From positions 180,035 to 244,034 of the forward strand of contig KN805410.1 of NCBI GenBank assembly GCA_000818945.1: a DNA stretch of 64,000 nucleotides, in the 5' to 3' direction. The notes under the pieces were generated by a model, which was not told the DNA's origin, did no database searches, and worked only from the letters and a program-made list of their open reading frames with translations. Shown in pieces: positions 9,674 through 19,600 of the stretch. Position 1 is the stretch's first letter. The number at the start of each line of letters is the position of its first letter. A program made the position numbers and the translations under genes. This DNA is from Schizochytrium sp. CCTCC M209059 (taxonomy: Eukaryota > Sar > Bigyra > Thraustochytrida > Thraustochytriidae).

Positions 9674-11503
9674 ATGAACCGGCGAAAGCACAAGGTCTCG
9701 AAGCACGACAAGGCGCACGTCGAGGAGACCTTTGACCAGCGCCAGGTTAGCCTCGTGGAGCGCGTCGAGGTTCCTTTCGAGGGGAGTCTCTTGCCGGCTG
9801 CCTGCGCGCTAGGCGATGTCGACGGCGACGGAGACCAGGAGCTCGTCGTGGGCAACTGCGACGGGAAACTCTTTGTGTACAAGCACGACGCGCTATACGC
9901 GACGTACAATGATCTTGGCACGATCGTAGCCGTCTTTGTACGAAACGACTTTGCGCGCAAAGGCGCTGCAGACATTGTTGTCATCAACGGTGAGGGTAGC
10001 TGTAACGTCCTTGCGGTCCCTGCAGCGTCAGCCCCCCGTGCCTCGGAAACGCTCAAACTCGAGTCGATTGCGATCTTTGACATTCCCTGGAATGTGACCT
10101 GCGCGCATTTCTGTGACCTCTTTGAGGGAGGACAGGAATTGCTCGTGCTCGCAAGTTCACATGGCGGTCTAATCAGCGAGACGACCGTTAATGCCTATCG
10201 TGTGCAGACTTCGACACTGCGGCGCTCTGGCGTGCCTCAACGCGGTCTTGAAGTTGTCATCGAGTGGCCTGTCCCGGGCGCTGCAATGTCCATGTCGCAC
10301 ATAAAACTACCCAACACAAAGGGCAAACTTATACTTGTTGGGCTTCAATTTGGTGGTATTGTCTCGCTCACGGTATATGGTGGCGTCCTTCGGCACTATT
10401 TTAATGATCGCATGGAATGCGTTGCCGATAATCTCGGCAGAACTTCACCCAATGGTCCAGGCCCTGTCTCCCGCGAGGGATCCTTTGGCGCTGGAGGCAT
10501 CCTTAGCCAACGACCGGATGGTTCATTACTTGTGAGTCGTCCCACGATTGTCTTTGGACTGCAGCAGCAGCAGCGGCAGCAGCGGCAGCAGCGGCAGCAG
10601 CGGATGAACACACACTCTCCAGGAAAGGCAAATATTGACCGCTCTTTGCATGATTCTGCACCTACTTCTTCTTCGTCGTCGCCTTCTTCTTCTTCTTCTT
10701 CATCTTCTTCTTCTTCTCCGACCGAGCCTGAGACAGCACAGTTATCTGCTCGACCCCGGCCAAAGTCTACGGGAGGAACCGCCACAAATATATCAGGGCG
10801 CACCGAGGGCTCCGAGTTGCTCAGACAAGTGATGAGCCAGGGGAAACCTCAAAGTGATCTTTTAAGAACCAGCTCCAACGATGAAGAGCGGCGGGACCTC
10901 GCAGTTTGTTGTTTTGGTAGCACGCTTCGTCTCGAGCGAGTCGCTGGTGCATATGCGGACAATGGGCCGGCCTATATCACCAATCAACTGGTCTGGCAAG
11001 AAGAGCAACAGTGCCAACTTTTCGCCGTCCAGTCTCTTGACATCAATCAAGATGGCAACTCTGAGATTGTCTCATGCGCTTGGAATGGACTGACTTGCAT
11101 CTACGATCTAGACAACAACGTTGTGCGCTACCAGTTTGAGTCTCGCGTGCAAGGCTTTTTGGCTGGTCATTACTCCTGCACGCCGGGCCAGACTTCGGCC
11201 TGTTTCATTTACGTCACATTCGACAAATCAATCGTGATCTGCCATGATGTGCGGTCCTGCGTGCAAAATATCCCAGCATTGACGCTGCTCGACGTCCTTA
11301 GCAAACGAGGAAAGTTGGAGTTTGTCCTCAATCGCCTTGACGAAGCATGCCCATCCAAAGAGAAGAACGAACGCGCGCGCGCCTTTGAAAAAGCACAAGA
11401 TACGGACAAACGCGCCATTGCCGACCTCTACACTGCCAAGCTGTTGCGCAGACAGCTTCACGCGCCACTTCAGGCATCTTTGCCATCCTCGTCTTTGACA
11501 TAA
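9674..11503 (+). CDS. ITFG2: ITFG2-like FG-GAP propeller protein (KICSTOR subunit)
   Basis: A 609-residue protein. In animals ITFG2 is a subunit of KICSTOR, which tethers the GATOR1 complex to lysosomes for amino-acid control of TORC1. Residues 33-70 contain LGDVDGDGDQELVVGNCDGK, matching the N-terminal FG-GAP repeat of ITFG2. Residues 448-520 match the family's C-terminal half: QLFAVQSLDINQDGNSEIV, CAWNGLTCIYD, VVRYQFESRVQGFLAGHYSC and IYVTFDKSIVI align with animal ITFG2 nearly residue for residue. Between them lies a lineage-specific insertion of ~120 residues with a Gln/Arg tract (10560-10602) and a Ser tract (10666-10720). It is therefore longer than the ~450-residue animal protein. The ATG at 9674 is the first ATG of the frame. 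Confidence 0.85.
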   Translation: MNRRKHKVSKHDKAHVEETFDQRQVSLVERVEVPFEGSLLPAACALGDVDGDGDQELVVGNCDGKLFVYKHDALYATYNDLGTIVAVFVRNDFARKGAADIVVINGEGSCNVLAVPAASAPRASETLKLESIAIFDIPWNVTCAHFCDLFEGGQELLVLASSHGGLISETTVNAYRVQTSTLRRSGVPQRGLEVVIEWPVPGAAMSMSHIKLPNTKGKLILVGLQFGGIVSLTVYGGVLRHYFNDRMECVADNLGRTSPNGPGPVSREGSFGAGGILSQRPDGSLLVSRPTIVFGLQQQQRQQRQQRQQRMNTHSPGKANIDRSLHDSAPTSSSSSPSSSSSSSSSSSPTEPETAQLSARPRPKSTGGTATNISGRTEGSELLRQVMSQGKPQSDLLRTSSNDEERRDLAVCCFGSTLRLERVAGAYADNGPAYITNQLVWQEEQQCQLFAVQSLDINQDGNSEIVSCAWNGLTCIYDLDNNVVRYQFESRVQGFLAGHYSCTPGQTSACFIYVTFDKSIVICHDVRSCVQNIPALTLLDVLSKRGKLEFVLNRLDEACPSKEKNERARAFEKAQDTDKRAIADLYTAKLLRRQLHAPLQASLPSSSLT

Positions 11504-11917
11504 TGTCGCGTTGAGTCGAGATAACACCCTCCGCAAACTCGTTGTCCCCCTTCCGATTTCCATCTGCAATCAAATCTTTCCGGAGGCTGCCCAAAAGCAG
11601 ATTTCTGTGTCGCTTATTCATGTAGTATATTCTTTCTCGTGCGCGCCTCGTGATCCATCTGTGAGCCACTCCATCTAATACAAAATTGCCTCATTTGTGG
11701 GGACAAATCTCATGTGTCTCCTGTAACGGCTCTCGCCTCCTCAAAGTGAGTAGGTTCGCGAGAGATGTTTGGCATGTAGAAAACGAAGCTTGGCCCAGTA
11801 GCAGCGAGCGCGACGGACGGTCCTGCACTCTCGCCGCAAAAGAATAAGGGACAGAAGCGACGCCGGCACGTCCGCGCCATCGCGTTCCATCCTGGACTCG
11901 TGTCAGGACCAAGAAAC
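11504..11917. other. Intergenic spacer, no gene seen
   Basis: This lies between two genes on the same strand. It should hold the ITFG2 3' UTR and the next promoter. I recognise no repeat or frame. Confidence 0.5.
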
Positions 11918-13534
11918 ATGGAAAGACCACGTCTGGTTCAGGCTCAAAACCAAGCCGTCCCGCGACTGTATGGGCCTCGGAGCCATGGGGAACCGGGTTG
12001 CCCACGCATTCCATCCCCCGTTCGTAGGGAGATCCAGGGCCGTAGAGACCATGGAAGTTGCGAAGAAGGTTTCGAACCGCAGCCACCGTTCAGCCGTGAT
12101 GTTCTCGATGTTCGTGAACGAGCTTTCTGGGCCCAGGCTCTGGCGCGCGATCCCATTACACCCGATTTTGATCGAGCGCCGGCCAGCGAGATTGTGCAGA
12201 CACTGCAACATCGAATTCGTATCGATACCTCATCAGCCGAAGAAGAAAACAAATTCTGGGCCCAGCTCGGACAGCTCGTTCGTCAAGCCCAAGAGGCACG
12301 CAAACTGGTCCGTCGTCTCGACCTTACGCTCCCACACAAAACCAGGCGGGAATCGCTTCATCAGCCCCCGCCTCACGATGTTCGCGTCGAGAGCGAGCGC
12401 GACCTTGTACCAGACGTGGCTCCGCCATCTCCAGTCCGCAACGCACACAAACCTGGATTTTGTGCCAAAAATGTCAAGGCTACGCTTGAGGCCATGCGAC
12501 GTCACAAAACCAATTCTCGTATTCAGGAGCAAGGTTGCCGCGCTCTCGTAGAACTCATCAAAGACGGAAAGAAGAAGCGCAAACAACAGGCTCAAGATCC
12601 CGAAGGTAGCTGGTCTTGCGCTGCGTGTCATTTTCGCAACAGACCCAAGGATCACGCATGCCGTATCTGTACAGGCACGGCAAAGGCCAAAACATGGCAC
12701 GAAATTGGCGATGATTCCAAGCCCATAGATTCTACGCCTAACGCCGATGATATTAAGCCCGATGTATCTTCAAGCAAAGTGCTCGAGTGTCAGCAGGTCC
12801 TCGACAACGCTGGCATACCAAGTATTATTGACGCCATGCGCGCCTTCGGGTCCAGCGAAAGGGTTCTGCGCGTCGCCTGCTACGCTCTTGCGCAGCTTGT
12901 CCAGGAAGACGCCTCGGCTGTCCAACGCATAGCTGCGGCTGGCGGTATTGCAGAAATCCTTGCGGCAATGCAAGTTCTCTGCACGGACAGAGAGGTGCAA
13001 ACGCAGTGTATGGGTATTCTAGCTTCCCCTGAACTTGCTGCAGACGAGGTCGTTCGAATTAACACCGACCACTTTGCTTCAGTCGTTTGTCAGAGCCTTT
13101 GGCGTTTTCCCAAGGCAATGCGACTTCAAGCGCTCGGTTTTCTCGCGCTCGCAAATCTGGGCATGAAGTCAGATGCCGCCACGAACCTCCTTGTTTGCGA
13201 TCCGCGTTTCCTCGCACATCAACGAGTGATTCGTTTGCTCCATGCCGAAGCAGAACACAAACCGGCATCTGCCGCGCAAAATATGCACACCGTCACGTCT
13301 GGCTTGTGGCTACTCGCTACCTTGTCGCGTGAGCTCAATGACGGGTCCCACGAGAGCATCCGTCAATGCATATCGCAGGCTGGCGCAGTTCAGCTTGCCA
13401 TGGCGTTTCTCACAGCTCATCCTACTCATCAAAGCATCCAGGCCAATGGCAGGATGCTCTTGGAGCGACTTGGCGTCTCATTCCAAGAGGAAGTTTCCCT
13501 GCAGGATGGCGAAACAACCTGTCTATTACAGTAA
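11918..13534 (+). CDS. Armadillo-like repeat protein with a RanBP2-type zinc finger
   Basis: A 538-residue protein. Residues ~231-252 form a RanBP2-type zinc finger, WSCAACHFRNRPKDHACRIC, with C-x2-C-x10-C-x2-C spacing; this family binds single-stranded RNA or ubiquitin. Helical armadillo-type repeats lie on both sides. One is just before the finger (VKATLEAMRRHKTNSRIQEQGCRALVELI). The others follow it (IPSIIDAMRAFGSSERVLRVACYALAQLV; GIAEILAAMQVLCTDREVQTQCMGIL; then a longer series to the C-terminus). The finger thus interrupts the repeat array and may protrude from the solenoid. The N-terminal ~90 residues are basic and Pro-rich. The repeat sequences resemble the decayed array at 36.4-37.1 kb. 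The start is the ATG at 11918. No specific function can be assigned. Confidence 0.7.
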   Translation: MERPRLVQAQNQAVPRLYGPRSHGEPGCPRIPSPVRREIQGRRDHGSCEEGFEPQPPFSRDVLDVRERAFWAQALARDPITPDFDRAPASEIVQTLQHRIRIDTSSAEEENKFWAQLGQLVRQAQEARKLVRRLDLTLPHKTRRESLHQPPPHDVRVESERDLVPDVAPPSPVRNAHKPGFCAKNVKATLEAMRRHKTNSRIQEQGCRALVELIKDGKKKRKQQAQDPEGSWSCAACHFRNRPKDHACRICTGTAKAKTWHEIGDDSKPIDSTPNADDIKPDVSSSKVLECQQVLDNAGIPSIIDAMRAFGSSERVLRVACYALAQLVQEDASAVQRIAAAGGIAEILAAMQVLCTDREVQTQCMGILASPELAADEVVRINTDHFASVVCQSLWRFPKAMRLQALGFLALANLGMKSDAATNLLVCDPRFLAHQRVIRLLHAEAEHKPASAAQNMHTVTSGLWLLATLSRELNDGSHESIRQCISQAGAVQLAMAFLTAHPTHQSIQANGRMLLERLGVSFQEEVSLQDGETTCLLQ

Positions 13535-13614
13535 GCAAAAAGAGAACAAGATGTTAGTGCTTATTTCATTTTCCCAGAGATTTTAACAATTTGATGGCCT
13601 GGCTTGTGGCTGGT

Positions 13615-16600
13615 CTAGATGATTGTAAAAGATGTCCAGAGATCCGCGTATGTGGCGTCGAGCAAAAGTGGCGCGTCCCCAGGCGCCGCGCCGAGGAAAA
13701 TACATTTGCGACGATCCAAAAGGGAATCCTGGTACGAGGCAATTGTTTCTTCCTCTCGAACTTGACAAATGTACTCGTCCGAGACGTAAATTTGGACTGC
13801 ATCCTCCACGTTCTGTGTTGGATTTGTCACGAGCTCGAGTTTGAAGTCCAGATACTCGTCTAAATAGACTACGTAGGCATTGGTGTCCCCATTCGAGGTA
13901 GTAAGGCGCGTCTCAAGCTGGTTTGTAGCCTTGTTGAAGATGAAATATTGAGCGTCGTAACCTTCCTCACATAAATTGGACATGAGTTGGCCGCGGTAAG
14001 CGTTCGCCTCGAGACAAATGTTCTCTCCCTTGATGCGCAAGGTAAATCGGGAACACCTTTGAGCATAGCAATTTGCTCTCCTTGCGTTCCCGCTCCCACA
14101 CGGACACGCGTTTTCGCCTATCGTTTCATTGAGCGAGGGAAAGTTGCCACCCAGAAGACAGTCATCAGCATACTGCTTCATTGACGCAGGCTGTATTTGA
14201 CGGTACGTGAGGTCGTCATCAAAGTTCAAAACGTGGCGCCATCCTTGAGCCGGGGGCACTTCACTGTCCGTAAGAGCCTCTGCAGACGCGTAGAGACCAT
14301 TTCCAGGGATCAGATCCGCATCAAAGTACCATGTTTCTGCGGACTCGTCCTTGTACAAATGCACTTGCTCCCCGTCCTCGAGGTACATGGTATCTAGCTT
14401 CGTGTACCACGTGGCCGCCGACTTTGTCGACGATCGTTTCTCATAAACTGTATACTCGCGCGTTGCGTAGAGAGTGCGACTTAAAAGACCGCCGCAGAGG
14501 TGGACATCGGCGTGAAATCGGCAATAATGCACGTACGTTTGGGTATTCGAATTGAGCGCCTCGATGTACGAGATGACTTCACACGCGGATGACTCTTCGC
14601 AGATATCCATGCAGGTCTGAGCGTCGATTTCCCCAGATTCTGCGCTCGCGTACATGGACCATACGGATCGGCTAGTGCGCGGGTCCGTCACGTAAGCTCG
14701 GCACGCAGCCTCGGTCGTTGTTATGTAATAACCGGGATACGCGCGATATCCAGACGTCGTTGCATAACGCTGAACGTACACTCCATTCAGTTCTGGGGTC
14801 GTAACGCCATCCGACCGCGACGACACTGTCCGCATGTCATCGACTCGAAGATACGTACAATTTCCCGTCGCCGGACACGTTGTTGACATGGCGTTGAGCT
14901 CGCCGCGCCATTGAAAGTACCGCGGCGCTGGATACTCGTGCAGTTGAGGGGTTTCCAGCGTAGCATCGATACAGAATGCGCGGAAAAATGTCCCCGAGGC
15001 CGACGCTACGCCTTCTTCATACTCGTGTCCGTCCAGATAATTGATTGGATCTGTTGGATCTGCGAGCTCAATTGTGTTGGCAAGACCACTGCTTGTATAA
15101 ATCTGAATAACGGCCTGTGAAGCCTCAAGTGGCTCAGCACCGCTTTGTAGTGTTGCAAGCGCTTCCGTGGAAAGCGTTCCATTTGACAGCAACGCGTACA
15201 TGGAAGTATAGTCGATGGACGTTGCGGAATTGCAGTGGTACTCGAGAGCACCACATCGCGTATTTGGTCCACAGCAAGGGCTCTCGAGTGGACATGTTGC
15301 AAGGTTCCCCTCGTCGGTAAGGTAGTCCGGACGATTGCACAGGAGATCTTCACGGGTCCACGTCGTCCACTCGTCGTCGAGAAAAATGCGATAGTCGATG
15401 GAGTAGCGCGACAGGCAGTATGCGTCGCTAAGACCGCAAGAGCCCTGGGTGATGTGACAGCAAGGCCGCAACTCCCGGAGACCGTCACCCCAGGTGACTG
15501 CGACTGGCGGACACTGCGCGGGTTCCCCACTTTCCAGAGGATAATTCGGACCGCAATGGCCGTCGTCGCGATGCATCTTGTACGTGCTTGAAGCCACTGG
15601 TTTCGTGCGACCTGCGACGAAGCGATAAATGCTCGAGCGCAGCTGCGTAAAGAGAATGACTTGCATGGCCTTGCCATTTGCCTGCAGGACCGTGTCCGAC
15701 CGAATGAGCTTGGCGCCACCGCAGCTGCATGCGTCATCAGACAACATTTTACTGCTCACCTTGCAGGAATCGCCTTCCTCGCTCGACTCAAATTCGACGA
15801 TGAGATCCACTTCGAGAGATTCAGACTCAAAGGCCACAAGCATCGATCCCTCTTCCACAACACGCGCTACTTCGACATCAATCGTGGTGGCCTGCTCGTC
15901 AACCGAAAAGGTGGCCACGCGCGTGTGAAAGACTGCAGCACCGAGCACTTGCACCTCATCTTCGGTGTAGCCAAGTGCTGTCGCCGCAAGACCGGGGGCG
16001 TGGTCAATGACAAGCGTGTAAGAACCACTCTCGAGATCTGGCAGAACAAAGCTCGAGTTTCGAATGGCAAGTTTTACCAGCGAACTCGTTTCGTTGCTGT
16101 CGGAGGCACACGAGGTAATTCCGGCCGCGCTTGTCTCCGTCAACTCTGTAGCGGACCCACTCGTGAGCTCCACGACATCAAGTTCAACATCCGCGGCGTA
16201 GAAATGTTGCACGTTCTCGTATGCTGGCACCGTTCCACGGAACAAGCGCAAGGTCGCCTCGACACCGAGACCTGCTTGAATGTCGACTACGGACCCCTGG
16301 ACTGCAAATGTCTCGGCATCTTCACTCGATGATTCGGCGACACTATCTTCCGGGAGCGAAAACCCGTCGTCAGGAATGCAGAGACTAAAGGAGAACTCCG
16401 AAACAATGGGGGTCTCGCGCCCGGCCACGCCGCAATACGATTTGGCCCACTTCCACTGGTAAGATTGAATGTAATCTGAGGTACCTTGCTCCAGAGGCCG
16501 GGCGTCTCGCGGGAAACCAACATCATTGTCATAGTTGGCATAGCTCCACCGATTCGTGCCGTTGACCATGTCAGCTTCCGTAGGATAGAGCGTAAAGTTC

Positions 16601-19600
16601 TTGTTGATGAGATGGGTGCCATTGAGACTTGACCAATTATCGAGCATCATAGAATATGCGGAAAAGCCGTCGGGAACCTCTTGGTCGAGAAGAACGTAGT
16701 AGAGATATGGCTCTTCAGCAATTTCATATCGCCATGAACGACTCAGCGCAAAAAGGGCATTGATAATTTGCTCACCCAAGTTGTAAGTTACCCGGCAATC
16801 CTTTTGATGGAAAACGGTAGTCCACTCTCCATCGGGACAGCCGCTTCCGCTTGCGTCACTGCCATCACTCTCGTAAGAGCAAATGAGCGGATTCGTCTCA
16901 CATGCTCCTTCTTGGTTGCAAATTGTCCACAGCACACTGTCGACATCTGTCATGAGATCCGTGAGAACTTCATTGGGAACACAGCGCGGCGTCGGCTGCG
17001 GTGTTGGCTCTTGCGTCGGCTGCATGCTGCAATCGTAACCTACGTACCCTGTGTTGCAGTAGCACGTGCCAAGAGTAGGACAACCCGCTGTTGCGGCGAG
17101 ATCTGCGTCGCAGCAAACGCCTTGACCTGAGCAGGTGCGTGTGGCGGGACAGACCTCGACGGTCACATCGGATGAGCACGGCAGAGCTTGTAGATACTCG
17201 TTCGAGGACAGATCGACCTTTTTCAGTGCATTCTGTATCGCGATGACTTTGGCATTGTACTTGGATGCATAGATATTCTCCACGCGCACTTCCACGGTGT
17301 AGGTTCCAGCGCTCGACAGAAGTGTCGGCGAAGAGATAATTGCAAGCTCGTCCCAGCATGCAAGCTCAGTCTCACGTAATCTTGTTACGAGTGGATGCGT
17401 GATGGCCGCTACCTGAAACCGTGGCGATGTGGCAACACGATCGAGCAAATAAGCATCGCTAAGTCCTACAATGGAAAATTCCATCGTCACGTTATAAACG
17501 TCATTCAATGCCTGTACCAGAGAAACAGAACATGAGGACGCTTCACTCAAAAGAGTGCCGCAGCGCGCCGTCATCAGGGACTCCTCGAGTTCGACAGGAT
17601 CAATTTCTCGACCGCAGTCGGCGAGACTCGTAACCTCGAGCGAGAAGGATTCTGTCCACACCGCGCGAAATTGCGAAAGGCTTGCAAACGAGGCATCGCC
17701 AGCACGATTGCGCGCTGTGGACTCGACGAGGTCCTGGATCCCCTGGTATGCGTCCTCAAGCCAACCAAAGTTGCAGCTTGAGAACGATAGCTCTGCAAAC
17801 GGCTCGCGGTATGTTGTAGGGCGAAGAGTCGGAAACAATGTCGGGGCATGTGTTGGGTGTGCAGTTGGAGTCTTGGTCGGCGAGGACGTTGGCGACACCG
17901 TCGGTGCATTCGTCGGAGATGTTGTCGGCGACAATGTCGGGCGGCGTGTCGGTGCCTCGGTGGGCGTGTCTGTAGGAGACTGTGTGGGTCTTGCTGTCGG
18001 ATCCGTGGGAGCCATTGTCGGCGTCTTCGAAGGACTTTGCGTGGGGCTCATCGTTGGGTCCGTGGGCGCTTCCGTCGGAGAATCCGTGGGTGACATTGTG
18101 GGCGAGTTCGTTGGCGTGTCCGTGGGAGCATTTGTGGGTGCATCCGTGGGCACCTTTGTCGGCGCATCCGTGGGAGCATTTGTTGGCGTATCTGTGGGAG
18201 CGTCTGTAGGCGCGTCCGTGGGCGCATCCGTCGGCGTCTCTGTCGGGGCGTCCGTGGGCGCGTCAGTCGGGGCGTCCGTAGGGGCATCTGTTGGAACCAT
18301 CGTGGGCGCGTCTGTGGGTGCATCCGTGGGCGCATTGGTCGGCGCATTCGTAGGACTATCAGTCGGAGCATCCGTGGGCGCATCTGTGGGGGCCTCTGTT
18401 GGGCGCTGTGTTGGGTCCGTGGGACTCTTCGTCGGTGAGGTGCTTGGAGAAAGCGTCGGGCTCATTGTCGGCGGCGTCGGTGCCTTTGTGGGCGCGTCCG
18501 TGGGCGCATTCGAAGGAAATAGGGTCGGTGCATCCGTAGGCGCATCTGTAGGAAAGAGAGTAGGCGTGTTTGTTGGAGCATTCGTTGGAGCCACTGTCGG
18601 TGTCGCCGTAGGTCTCGTAGTAGGCATGCGCGTTGGCAGAGGGGTTGGGTTGGGAGTGATGGTGTTGTCGCAGGCAAGGTACTCGAGATGCCGGGCGCAT
18701 GATTCCTCGTACGCAATGCAGTATCCGGTCACAGGGTTCTTACAGAGAAGATCGTCTTCGGCCAGATCTTGGGATGCAAAGCTTTTGCACCCGCATGCCT
18801 CGAGCGAGCTGGGCGAGAGCGTAATGTTGCCGAGCTCCATGAGCGAGGCTGGCTCGACATTGAATGCGCTGCCTTGGCTTGACGTAAAGTAGTCATGAGT
18901 GATTGTCATACCAAAGTGATACTGAAGCCCCGAGTCGACGGTTGTGAATTCTGGAATTACAATCTCAAAGTATCCATCGAGATCGGTCGTTTGAATCTTG
19001 ATTGTATTAGCCGCGGACGTGCCAACACAATCGGTGAGCGCAATGCCGTCCTCCTCCTTCCAGGAGCAGCACGGACTCGAACAAGAGCCATAAACACCAC
19101 TGTATTGCGTGCATTCCTCCGTGCACTCCGAATCGTTGGTTGCATTTGCTGCAGCAAGACACTCTCCCGCACGAATGCTCCACACCCGCACGTAAGCGCC
19201 GTCAACCGGTGACCCATCGGTGCTGACAACGCGACCCGTGATATAGGTAGAGCTTGCCACACGAAAGGTTGCGGCCGGGACCGCAGAGTAGATTGTGTAG
19301 TAATTAATGCATTCCGTCGAGTCCCTTCGCTGAATCGTAATGCCGTCCTCGTGACCAGGACTGCAGCTGGTTGGATAAATGCGCACATCAGGAGCATACG
19401 AACCCCAGATACGGTTGATAATAAGAGTCTGCTCGTCCGTCAAGTAGACCTCGGCCCCGTTGGCATTCTCGACAACAAATTGGTTCCCGTCCTCGACCAC
19501 ATAAACCGACTTGAGCGTGCAAAGCAAGGCCCATGGCTCGGTGAGGCTCGTGAGGCCTTGCAAGCCAGAGACCACTCCTGATGACGTTTGTGTGCGCCGA

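Noticed and set aside
17815..18655. CRISPR-like or satellite array
   Set aside because: The period is 12 bases with no spacers, and it is in frame with a large protein in a eukaryote.
17555..18892. 445-codon plus-strand open frame as a real gene
   Set aside because: It lies wholly antisense to the Pro-Thr repeat and its Val-Gly-Ala-Ser pattern follows from that repeat; no normal sequence supports it.
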